Shown here: positions 18,647 to 29,900 of the stretch, one piece after another
Layout of the letters: each line of letters begins with the position of its first letter
Position numbering within the stretch: position 1 is the stretch's first letter
NCBI GenBank assembly: GCA_023954375.1
Contig: JAMLIC010000023.1
Location: 62,001-126,000 of the forward strand
Reading direction: 5' to 3'
DNA length: 64,000 nucleotides
Source of the DNA: Planctomycetota bacterium
GTDB lineage: Bacteria > Planctomycetota > J058
Translations under genes and position numbers: made by a program
The notes under the pieces: model-generated
What the model saw: the letters and a program-made list of their open reading frames with translations, nothing else
What the model was told of the DNA's origin: nothing
The model's database searches: none

Positions 18647-18833
18647 CGGGAAGTGGACGGGTCCGATTCGTCGTGGAGCCTGTCGGCACACGGCGCTCCC
18701 GCCCGGGGCCTCGGCGCGATGCCGCGGCGAGAGAGGACCCGGGACGTCCATGTTCTAGGGCAGGGACCGGGCGTCCGATATGCGGCACTTTGTCGCACCG
18801 CATGACGTGACGGGAGAAGCGGTTAGGGCGGCC

Positions 18834-19920
18834 TCGGGGTCGAGCACAGCCACGGCATGCGCGACCCGCTCGCCCTCGGCGAGCGCGAGCGTCGCCGGGG
18901 CGCCGGATCAGGAAGTCGGCGAGCGTGACCTCGCCGTCCTGGTCGAGGTCGTGCGAGAGCGGCGCCGGGACCGGCCCCACCCGGAACCCGAAGCTCACCT
19001 CGGACCCCAGGTCGCCACCCGCGAGGTCCCGCGTCGACGCCCCGAGCCGCACCTGGTACGTGCCCGGGGGCAGCGACGCGCCCGGGACGAGGCGCGCGGA
19101 CGAGGGGCGTCGCGCCGGCGTCGACCACGGCCGCGACCTCGGCCCCGCCCGCGTCTTGCAGGGTGAAGCGGCCGTCGAGCGAGGCCAGGTCGACGGGCCG
19201 GCTGAACAGGACCTCGATCGTCGGGTACGAGCCGGGGGGAGGCTCGGGCAGGGGGCCCACGAGCGCGTCGCCCGCGCGCGGTGCGGAGCCGAGCACGCGC
19301 AGCGGAGCGCCCAGGCCGGCACCGCCACCGACACCGCCCCGACCACGGTCCCCAGGCGCGGCGTCGCCGCTCCGAGCGCCTCGACGCAGGCGGGCTCGGC
19401 CGAGCGCGCCGTGGCGAGCAGGTCGACCGCCACGCCGATCGCCGCCGGCCCGCCGGGCGCGCCCTCGCGCACGCGCAGGGTGACGACCGCGACCTCCAGG
19501 ATCCCGGTGGCCCCCGGGTCCGGGCCCGCGGGGCTGGCCAGGGTACCGGTGTCGTTGAGGTCCTGCAGGCGCAAGGACGTGACCCCGCCCGGCTCGTCGG
19601 CGAGCTGCACGATCAGCGGGGCGCCCAGGGGTGACGTCCCGCCGCGCACCGCGACCACCTCGAGCGCACGCGGGTCGACGAGCAGACGCAGGTCGTAGGC
19701 GCCGAGGACGTCGTCGAGCGTGGCCGAGTCCCCGTCGCCCGGGCCCGCGTCGACCACGAGCCGCACGTCGAGCTCCGCGCCCGGCGCCAGCGCCAGCGGC
19801 CCGCCCAGCGGGCCTGACGGCAGGAGGGCGTAGAGCCGCCCGCGCTCGGGCGGGAGCACCTCCACCACGAGCGTGCCGAGCGTGGGCGTCGCGTCGTCGA
19901 GGAGGAGCGAGGCCGTGACC
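18834..19920 (-). pseudogene. Decayed duplicate of the cohesin-like/Ig/dockerin module of the giant protein
   Basis: This stretch is a near copy of 25682-26820 inside the giant gene. It begins with VEVLPPERGR, runs through a cohesin-like domain (AYDLRLLVDPRALEVVAVRG), then a bacterial Ig-like domain (PTIEVLFSRPVDLASL) and an EF-hand/dockerin-like DLDQDGEVTLADFLI. The frame is broken at least three times. One base is lost near 19313 (CCAGGCCGG against CCAGGTCCGG). One G is gained near 19108. About 47 bases are lost near 18903, between two GCGCCGG microhomologies in the parent. It has no start and is bounded by HEAT-gene sequence on one side and the act promoter region on the other. It is probably a non-functional relic of a duplication. 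Confidence 0.85.
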
Positions 19921-19937
19921 GCTGGCTCGAGCTCGAG

Positions 19938-20972
19938 CTACTTCTTGGGGAGCAACTCGCGGATGTCCTGCAGCTCCGACGCCGGTGCGATGAATCCGCG
20001 ACGACGCCCCTCCTCGAGGTAGCGGTCCACATGGGCTCGGATCGTCGGCAGGGCCTCCTCGTCCGGCACGTACCTCTCAATGATCTTCCAGGCGACCAAG
20101 AGGTCGATGATTGCGTCGCGGGCGATCCTCACCACCTTCGGATTCGTCCCACTCTCTGCGAGCAGAAGCAGGACGTCCGCGTTCACGGCCTGGCCGAGAC
20201 TCAACAGTCGCTGCTCAATCTCTGGAGTCAAGCCAGCTCGTATGGCCCGCCGTGCCCTGTCCCGGTTCCTAGCCAGGCGGCCCGGCTCTAGCTGGCCCCT
20301 CGTCGACTGGACGAGGAACATGAGCGCCGAGCTCCGCAGTTCCGGTTCGGGATCCTCGAGCAAGGCGTCTACGTTCGACTCGATCTGCTCCGCGATCCCC
20401 GGAGCGCGACGGCGCAGCCCTGTCCCGTACGTGATCAGAGCGATCTCGCGGACACACGGAGCCGGGTCCGCGAGGCCCCACGTGAGCTGATCAGCGACCC
20501 AGTTGAGGTCAGGTGGGACCTGTTGAGTCACTCGCTCCCAGCTCTCGTTGAACGCCGCGATGCCGACGGCCCTGAACATGTCTTCGCGGACGGTGGCGTC
20601 CGGTTCGTCAGGCCCTCGTTCGACCCGTTCCAGGTGCGGCGAGAGTGACCCCGCACCCGCTCGCAGAAGCCGCCACGCTGCGCTGCGCCACACGGGGTCG
20701 GAGCTCTCGATCAACAGGCCAATGAGCTTGTCGGCCCTACTCCGGTCTCGTCGGAGCTCCGCCACGACGTTGGCCGGTTCCGAAGTCGTCGTCTGGGTCT
20801 CGAGGGCGGCGTGAGGATGCATGTACCACAACTGAGGCTGGGCGCCGAGATGGGGCACGAGCGACCTGGCCAGGACGTAGTATCGTCCCCACTCGAACCA
20901 CACTACGGACCCCGAGCCCAGAACGACGATCAGGGCGAGAAGGACCCAGATGGGTACGGTCGGCCTCTTCAC
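19938..20972 (-). CDS. Membrane-anchored HEAT-repeat-like protein
   Basis: This 344-residue protein has one N-terminal signal-anchor helix (VPIWVLLALIVVLGSGSVVW) and an otherwise helical body with HEAT-type spacing, for example PVWRSAAWRLLRAGAGSLSP, PAPCVREIALITYG and DPEPELRSSALMFL. It starts six bases after the stop of the giant protease gene and is likely cotranscribed. Its base composition is visibly lower in GC than the respiratory genes and most of the giant gene, but like the giant gene's 3' end. This suggests the two share a history. No catalytic residues are apparent; a scaffold or partner role for the protease is inferred. Confidence 0.8.
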   Translation of the reverse strand: MKRPTVPIWVLLALIVVLGSGSVVWFEWGRYYVLARSLVPHLGAQPQLWYMHPHAALETQTTTSEPANVVAELRRDRSRADKLIGLLIESSDPVWRSAAWRLLRAGAGSLSPHLERVERGPDEPDATVREDMFRAVGIAAFNESWERVTQQVPPDLNWVADQLTWGLADPAPCVREIALITYGTGLRRRAPGIAEQIESNVDALLEDPEPELRSSALMFLVQSTRGQLEPGRLARNRDRARRAIRAGLTPEIEQRLLSLGQAVNADVLLLLAESGTNPKVVRIARDAIIDLLVAWKIIERYVPDEEALPTIRAHVDRYLEEGRRRGFIAPASELQDIRELLPKK

Positions 20973-20977
20973 TTTCG

Positions 20978-23900
20978 CTAGTCCCCGAATCCCTCCGTGC
21001 AGACGTAGAACACGAAGTCGTCGAACCGTACATGCTTGCGAATCTTGGGATCGGCAGCGAAGAACGGATTGCGCATTTCCGCCAAGTCGAGGCGGAGGCC
21101 CCCCTCGATCAAGTGCCGGCCGGAGGCGACACCAACGACCTCCAAGAGGACTGGCTCAGGCGAACCTGCGAGGGCTTCCCGACGCAGCGTGAACTGAACA
21201 CCAAACCGACCTCGCGCGCCGAATGGCGCCGTGCCGACCGGCAATGTCGGCATGGAGAGATCTTCGCGCGTCGGCCCAATCATGGCGAGAGTCCCTCCCT
21301 GGTACGTCACCACGGTGGCGTCAGAAGCGCCAGGGACGGCGGGACGCGCTCCGCTCGAGTATGACAGAAGCGTCCGCTGCTCGCCGTGGACCAGGAAGAT
21401 CCTCGCCGGTTCTGGAGTCCGGACGTCCAGTCCATAGAAGGTGGTGTTCGAGTCGTCGAGGACCGGCAGTGCGTCGGGGTCACTCGCGACGGGGCGTGCC
21501 TCACTACCGGCGAACGCCACCTTGTGCTCTGCGAGCCCCCCGTTCGCTGCGGCCAGCAGCGCCTTCCATGTGTTGAGCCGCCCATGGCCCTCGGCGTCCT
21601 GCTTCTCGAGTGATACGCCGCTGACGGAGTCGCGCTCCTCTGGAGTTGGACGCAGTCTGAACAACTGATCCGCGGTCGCCTCCACGATCTCGACCGCATG
21701 CTCGGGCCGCAAGGTCGGGCGGATGCGAAGGATCTGCGCGATCGTCGCAGCCACCTGCGGTGCTGCGTAGGAGGTTCCTCCGGGCCTTGTGGTCGGTGGA
21801 CCGAAGGGCGATCCACAGCGCAGGTCCTCGGCCGGCGCGAGGAGAGAGACGTGTGGCCCGAAGGCTGTGCCCTCCGTTTGGTTCTTTCCGGGGACCTCCC
21901 AGGGCCGCTCGATCAAGCGTTCCTGCTCCAGCCTCGGTCGTCCGCTTCCTCCCACGGTCACGAAGTTCCGCTGCCACTCGTCGTCGCCGGTCAGCTGCTG
22001 TCGCGGCACCCGGTTGGACGGGGACAACACGCTCGGGAGACTCATGGCGGCGAACCACCTTCTCTCGGGGTGCGCGGCGAAATCGCGCGGTGGGGGAGGG
22101 TCCCTGGTCCAGTCCACCAGGTAGTTCCGGTCGTTCCCTGCGCCGCAACAGACGACCACCTGGTGAGTGCCACAGAGTTCGCGGAACTGCGCCCGCAGCC
22201 GGTCGACGAGTGGCTTGAGCTGCTCCGTGTCCGCCTCCGAAGCCAGCGCCTGGATGCTTATGCTGAGGACACGCACGGGCGTCGGGTCGGCAACGTCCTG
22301 GCGTAGCTCGCGGTTCATGTGGAAGAGCGTCGCGATCCACTCGACGACCTGCGCTTCCAGAGGCGTGGTCGCGCGAAATGGCCGTGAGACGAGGACCGGC
22401 CGGACGAGGAGGCCACTCCCGATGCTCGCCACGCTCTGCTCGGGGGTGGAGACCGCCGATCCGTCGGCCTGCCTGCCGATCCCGTCCGCGGCAGCCAGGG
22501 ATACGATCCAGGACCCATGCTCCGACAACGAGCCACTCCTGCTGCCGAGCCGACGCATGTCGCCCGTCGCTGCGACTCTCCAGCTCTGGCTGGGGCGCTC
22601 CTGATGGTCGATCCCGACCGTTGGGCGAAGGATGCGTTGGCCGGCGACGAACAAGGGCGAGCTCCCGGAGAAGAAGGGTGTCCCCTGGGAGTAGTCCGGC
22701 CCGAGCGGGTCGGCCCCGGACCCGGGCTTCATGCCAAAGCTGTGATCAAGGACGGCGAGCGTGACCGGGGGGGCCGTATCTGCGACCTCCAGGAGGCCCA
22801 GAGCCGGAAAGACCTGCGTGACCCACAGGTGCCACAGGTCTCCTCTGGCCTGGCGGAAGCCACCCCCTGCGTCGAGGCCGTCGTAGTCGCTGTCGCGGAC
22901 GAGCGGCGGCAGGTGCTCGCCAATGGCCTGCGTCTCCTCGAGGAGCGGGGAGCAGGAGGCCCCTGCGACGCCCGGAGGCGGCGCTCGGTGGAGCGCCACG
23001 ATCTGGTCCCGGAGCTCGCCCGGATCGGACGCACGCGTGCGCGTCTGGACGATCCCGAGGGGCCGAACCAACCCCGTCGGTGTGAGCTTGTGCTCCCTGA
23101 ACGCCCTCGAGATCACCAGGTCGGAGACGATCGGGGTCTCGTGCGGCTCGTCCAGGAACAACAGGGCGTGGGGAAACGACGCCCTCGTCGGCTGGGCCTC
23201 GGGGGTCGTCCCCGGCAGGAGCACGGCCGTCTCCGCCGGCTCGAGCGACAGCCCCTCGACCTCGACGGTCGCCGGATCGTCGTCCACGTAGAACAAGAAC
23301 CCCGCCTCCATGAGCGGCCGGAACGGCAGGCTCGCTCCCTGCAGGACCAACCTCCGCCGGTTGAACCCCACCTCCGGCGCGGTGCGCAGGTCCGTCCCCT
23401 CGCCCGAGTCGTACACGGAGCGGAACGGGCTGAGCGAGTCCGCGAACCTCGGCAGCGGGTAGATCGTGTGCACGAGCAGCCCCGGGCCCTTGACGACGGC
23501 GAAGTCGAGCGGCCGCGGCGCCCCGCTCGTCGCGCCCCCGATCCTGAACCCCGGCACCGTCAGCTCGTCCGTCGTCGGCCAGAGGGCGACCGGCGCGACC
23601 GGCCCGGGCAGGAGCGCGCGCGCGCTGAGCGCGTCGCGGAGCACGTGGGCGCCGGCCATGGGGAAGAGCTCCGTGTCGGTCGTCGCGCCGTCGATCGCGT
23701 AGGGCGTCCGCCCGCCGATCGACACGGCCAGCGCGCCGCCGGCCAGCTCCACCCACGGCTCCGGGTCCGCCGGCGGCCGGGCCCGCCAGGCGAGCAGGAG
23801 GGGCGGAGAGACCAGGTAGGTCGTCGTCTCCGACGTGTCGGTCCGCACGAACGGAAGCCCCGGCGCGCGCAGCGGCAGGCGCCGGGTGCTGGAGAGGGGG

Positions 23901-26900
23901 AAGCCGGCCGGCGCGCCGGCCACGGCCAGCTCCAGCTCGCCGCCGGGCGGGAGCCCCTCGGCGTCGAGGACGTAGTAGAAGACGAAGGGGTTCTCGGGCC
24001 CCAGCGCCTGGGCCGCGGGGGCCTCCCCCTCGGGCAGGAGGTACGGGGAGCTCAGCGGCTCGAGGTAAGGGCCCGCCGCGCGGTGCGCCACGCGGGCGAG
24101 CTGGAGCCCGAGGCCCGCGGCGCCGCGCATGCGCGCCGAGACGGTGCGGGCCAGGGAGAGCGCCCCCGTGCCGCCGCGGACGCTGGCCACCCGGAGGGCC
24201 CCCAGGGTGCCCGGCTCGCCGAAGACGTACACCTGCTTCGTCACGCGCGCGAACTGCGGGTCGACGGGGTCGAGCTCGACCGCGTACGGGGGAGGCGGGT
24301 CGGTGGGGGAGAGGCTGGTGAACACGCTCAGGCCTTGCTCGCCCCAGACCTCGACCCCCACGGCCTTTCGCGACACGCGCACGGTGATCGTCGTCACGTT
24401 CGTGACGTCGTGAACCGCCTCGGCGACGTACGGCACGTCGTTCACCGCGAGCACCTCCGGCGCCGCGAAGATCTCCCCGTCGTTGACGGGCGCCGGGAGC
24501 AGCCGGACCACGCTGGCGTACGTGGCCCCGTCGGCGCCGGTCACGGTCACCGTCGCGTCCCTGGGCAGCCCCGGGTCCGTGTGGGTCTGGAACGCCGCCT
24601 CGAGGAACGACGGACCGTTGCGGCCGAAGTCGAGCACGGTGAACCCGGGCAGGTCCACCCCGACGATCGGACCCGTGTTGCGGACCAGGAGGAGCATGTC
24701 GACCCGCCAGGTGGCCGGCCGGCCGCGAACGGGGTCGGCCGGAGCGAAGTCGACGGAGACCCACTCGGGGCGCAGCCCTCCGGTGGGCACCGCGCCCCGC
24801 GGGTCGACGGTCACGCTCACCGCCGCCGACGAGGCCCGCCGGTCCGACGCCTCGGCCAGGACGACGTACCCCGTCAGGCTCCCGCCGGTCGCGAGGGTGC
24901 GGGCGGTGATCGTCAGCCGCCGCCGGACGCGCGCCTCCCCTTGCTCCTGCGGGGCCACCGGCTCGAGCGGGCCGAGCGTGTAGTCCAGATCGCCGCGCGC
25001 CTGTGCGTCGTCGAGGACGCGGAGCGTCTCGCCGCGGAGCGTGATCAGGAGCTCGTCGCCGTCGGGGTCGCTCGCCTCGAACACGAGCTCGCAGGGCACG
25101 CCGACCTCGGCGAGCACCCGATCGGTCCCTCCGGGCGAGACGAGGGCCAGCGTCGGCGCGCGGTTGCGGTCGCGGACGAGGAGGTCGTAGACGAGCGTCG
25201 CCCGCGCCCCGGCGCGGTCGACGACCGCGACTCGCACCTCGTGGCGCCCCGCCTGCGCGTGGTCCGGGCGGAAGACGAAGCGCGCCACGTGCCCGCCCAG
25301 CTCGACCGGGCCGGTGAGGTTCGGGAGGGGGGTCTCCAGGGCGAAGGTCAGGGCGTCGGGGAAGGCGGGGTCGTCGAGGTCGGGGTCGCTCGCCTGGCAG
25401 GTGAACGTCAGCTCCTCGCCCTCGTCCACGGCCAGGAACACCCGCGCGGGCTCGAGCGGCACCAGGTGGGGCGGGCGGTTGGTGTTCGTGACGCTCACGG
25501 CGACCGCGCTGCTCGTGGAGGCGCCCTGCAGGTCGGTCGCCACCAGCGGGACCTGGTGCGCGCCGGCCGCCTCGAAGCCCGGCTCGAGCACCACCACGAA
25601 CGTGTCCCCGAGCGGCGACGCGCCCACCCGCTCGACCCGCGCGAAGCCCGGCGCCCCGGGCGCCTCGAGGTCCACCGGCCCGCCCTCGGGGTCGAGCACC
25701 GCCACCGCGTGCACGACGCGCGCGCCCTCGGCCAGCGCGAGCGTCGCCGGCGCGCCGGCCAGGAACACGGGCGGGAAGTTCACGGTCACGCCTCGGCAGC
25801 GCCGGATCAGGAAGTCGGCGACCGTCACCTCCCCGTCCTGGTCGAGGTCGTGCGAGAGCGGCGCCGGGACCGGCCCCACCCGGAACCCGAAGCTCACCTC
25901 GGACCCCAGGTCGCCGCCCGCGAGGTCCCGCGTCGACGCGCCGAGCCGCACCTGGTACGTGCCCGCCGGCAGCGACACGCCCGGGACGAGGCGCGCGGAC
26001 GAGGGCGTCGCGCCGGCGGCGACCGTGACGGCGAGTTCGGCCCCGCCCGCGTCGTGCACGGTGAAGCGCCCCTCGAGCGAGGCCAGGTCGACGGGCCGGC
26101 TGAACAGGACCTCGATCGTCGGGTACGAGCCGGGGGGAGGCTCGGGCAGGGGGCCCACGAGCGCGTCGCCCGCGCGCGGCGCGGAGCCGAGCACGCGCAG
26201 TGGAGCGCCCAGGTCCGGCACCGCCACCGACACCGCGCCCACCACCGTCCCCAGGCGCGGCGTCGCCGCTCCGAGCGCCTCGACGCAGGCGGGCTCGGCC
26301 GAGCGCGCCGTGGCGAGCAGGTCGACCGCTACGCCGATCGCCGCCGGCCCGCCGAGCGCGCCCTCGCGTACGCGCAGGGTGACGACCGCGACCTCCAGGA
26401 TCCCGGTGGCGCCCGGGTCGGGGCCCGCGGGGCTGGCCAGGATGCCGGCGTCGTTGAGGTCCTGCAGGCGCAGCGACGTGACCCCGCCCGGCTCCTCGGC
26501 GAGCTGCACGATCAGCGGGTCGCCCAGGGGCGAGGTCCCGCCGCGCACCGCGACCACCTCGAGCGCACGCGGGTCGACGAGCAGGCGCAGGTCGTAGGCG
26601 CCGAGGACGTCGTCGAGCGTGGCCGGATCGCCGTCGCTCGGGCCCGCGTCGACCACGAGCCGCACGTCGAGCTCCGCCCCCGGCGTCAGCGCCAGCGGCC
26701 CGCCCAGCGGGCCCGACGGCAGGAGGGCGTAGACCCGCCCGCGCTCGGGCGGGAGCACCTCCACCACGAGCGTGCCGAGCGTGGGCGTCGCGTCGTCGAG
26801 GAGGAGCGAGGCCGTGACCGTGTGCGTCCCGGGCGAGAGGAACGCGGGCAGGGCCGGCGTGGTCACGAGGCCCTGGTCGTCGGCCGTGAACAGGAGCAGG

Positions 26901-29900
26901 AGCCCGTCCAGGAGCGAGTGCGGGTCGGTCGCGCGCAGCTCGACGAGCCCCTCGAACGTGGCGTCCGTCACGCCCGCCCCGTCGACGGCGCGCGCGCGGA
27001 GGGCCTGGAGCGAGGCCGCCGGCACCGCGGACGCGGGGCCGGGGAGGAGCGTCAGCTCGAGCGCGCCGAAGGTGCCCGTCCCCACGAGCCTCACGAGCGC
27101 GACCGGCGCGCGCGGGTCGTCGGTCGCGAGCGCCAGCTCGCCCTCGACCGCGCCCGCGCCGCCGGGCTCGAAGGCGAGCGCCAGGTCGATCGCGCCCGCG
27201 GGCGGGAGCGTCACGGGGAAGCTCCCGCCGTCCAGGCGAAAGACGGCCGACCCGCTCGTGACCTGCGCGGACGAGACGACGAGCGGCAGGTCCGCGGAGG
27301 CGTTCGTCAGCCGCAACGCGGCCGCGACCACGGTGCCCACGCGCGCGGTCGGGAAGGTCAGCGTCGGCAAGACCGCCAGCTCTGGCAGGGCGCCACGGCC
27401 GAGGAGCTGCACCAGGTGCGGGCTGGCCGGGTCGCTCGAGTCCACGGCCACCTGCACCGCGTAGGCCTGCAGGTCGGCCGGGCTGAAGCGAACGCCCGCG
27501 ACCACCTGCTCGCCTGGTGCGAGCGACGCCGGCAGCGCGGGCGGGGTCAGCGCGAAGACCCCGCCCGTGTCGTCCGCCAGGGCGGCGGCCGCGAGGTCGA
27601 GCGGGTAGGAGCCCGCGTTGCGCAGGAGCAAGGTCGTCTCCGCCGACGTGCCCACGCGCACGCCCGCCAGGTCGACGACGGGCGCGACCTCGAGCCGCTC
27701 GAGGCCGCCGAGGGCAGCCAGGGCGACCTCGAACGCCGGCCGCGCAGGGTCGTCGGTCTCCACGCGCAGGAGGCCGGCGACCAGCCCCTCTTGGAGCGCC
27801 GTGAAGGTCACGTCGACCGTGGCGCTGCCCCCCGGCGCCACGCGCACCGCGACTGGCTCGGCCGCGCCCAGGCTGAACGCGCCCCCGCCGTCGTCGGTCA
27901 GGTGCACGAGCGCCAGCAGGTCGGCCGTCGCCTGCGCGTCGTTCGTGAGGACGACCGCGCGCGCGCCCGCGCCGCCCACGCGGACGAGGCCGAAGTCCAG
28001 CGCCGGCGGCGCGACCGCGGCGATCGGCAGCTCCGCGCGGGCGCGGACGTCGAGGGTCTGCGCCGGCGTGTCCGGGTCGTCGGTGCGTACGACGAGCCGC
28101 CCGGCGCTGGCGCCCGGGCGCGGCGCGTAGCGGACGACCACGACCGCCTGCTCCCCGGGCCCGAGCGGCGAGGCGAGGCCCGCGAGGTCGAGCGAGAACG
28201 CCCCCGCGCCGTCGTCGGGCAGCTCGACCCCGAGCACCGCGAGCGGGGCGTTGGCGCCCGTGCCGTTGGCGATCGTCACGGCGACGGCGCGGGTGGCGCC
28301 GTCGCGCACGACGCCGAAGTCGACGGCCACCGCCGGCGACACGTCGACGAACGGCCGCGTGCCGCGACCGGCCAGGCCCACGGCGACGGTCCCGCCGTCG
28401 GTGACCACGACGACCGTCGAGGTCACCGGCGCCGGGTCGGCGGAGGCGGGCGCGAACGCCACCTCGAAGCTCACCTGCTCGCCGGGCGCCAGGAGCCGGG
28501 GGAGGGCGGGCGCGCCCTCGAGGCGGAAGAGCCCGGCGCCGCCCGGAGCCACGAGCGCCTGCACCTCGAGCGGGTAGCTCGCCCCCGCGCCGTTGCCCAC
28601 GACCACCGTCGCGCAGACCTCCTGGCCGACGCGCACGTCGCCCAGGTCGATCGCGCCCGGGGACAGCGCCAGCTCGGGGAGGCCCGCCGAGCCGGTCAGC
28701 GTGAGCTCCAGGGGGCCCTGGTCGGTGGCGATCGTCAGCAGGTCGCTGGCCGCCCCGACCCGCGTGGCCTCGAAGCGCACGTCGAACCGGGCGCTCTGGC
28801 CGGGCGCGAGCGTCCTGCCGCTCACCTCGTCGAGGACGACGGCGAAGTCGGGCGTGCCGGGCGCCCCGAGCGCGTGGACGACGAGGTCGGCCGTCGCGGT
28901 GGCCTCGTTCGTGAGCACGAACGTCTGCACCTGCGGCTCGCCCGCGCGGCGCAGCCCGAAGTCGAAGGGCGACCCCGGCGTCAGCCGCGCGGCCGTCTCG
29001 ACGCCCGCGCCCGCGAGCGGCAGGCTCAGGGTCGGCGCGTCCGGGTCGTCGGTGTCGATCACCAGGGCGCCGGCGAAGCCGCCCACGTCCGCGGGGGAGA
29101 ACGTGACCTCGAGCCAGACCGAGCCGCCCGGCGCGACGACGAACGGCGTCGCGGGCCCGCTCACGTCGAAGGCCGGGTCGCCCATCCGGGCCAGGCCGCC
29201 TACCACCAGGGGCACGTTGCCGGGCAAGGCGTTCCTCACCTCGACCACGAGGGAGCGCGAGGTCGAGCGCAGGACGGGCCCGAAGTCGAGCGCCGTCGGC
29301 CCGACCTGGAGGATCGGCCGCTCGCCGCGGCCGGCGAGCGGCACCAGGACGAGCGGCGCGTCCGGATCGTTCGTGGCGATCCGGGCGGTCGCGGCCGCGT
29401 CGCCCGGGACGTCCGGGGAGAAGCGTACGATCACCTGCGTGGACGTGCCCGGCGCCAGGACGAGCGGCAGCGAGAGCCCCGGCAGGGAGAAGCCCGCGCC
29501 GCCGGCGACGTCGAGCGCCGAGACGACCAGGTCGCGACGCTGCGACCCGTTGGTGAGCGTCAGGGCGCGCTCGCTCGGCGGCCCGCGCACGCGCACGGCC
29601 TCGAGGTCCAGCGCCGCCGGGTCGACGACGATCGACGGGCTGACGAGCGTCGCGCCGACGGGCACGCGCAGGGGCTCACCCGGCAGCGAGGTGCCGACCT
29701 CGACCGTGGCCTGGTAGGTCCCCTCGGGCGCCGCGCCGTCGACCGCCACGTCGAAGCTCACCTGCTCGCCCGGGGCGAGCGTGAGCGGCAGCGCCGGGAC
29801 GCCCGAGAGCGCGAACCGCCCCGCGTCGGGTCCGACCAGGAGCAGGCTGCGCACCTCGACGGCGACCTGAGAGGACGGGGCGCTGGCGAGCCGCACCGTC

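Noticed and set aside
18466..18798. N-terminal extension of ActA
   Set aside because: It is non-conserved, Arg/Pro-rich and contains the predicted promoter.
25682..26820. Cellulosome component (cohesin/dockerin)
   Set aside because: Cohesin- and dockerin-like modules are common in large exported proteins of this kind of organism, and no scaffoldin or cellulase is nearby.
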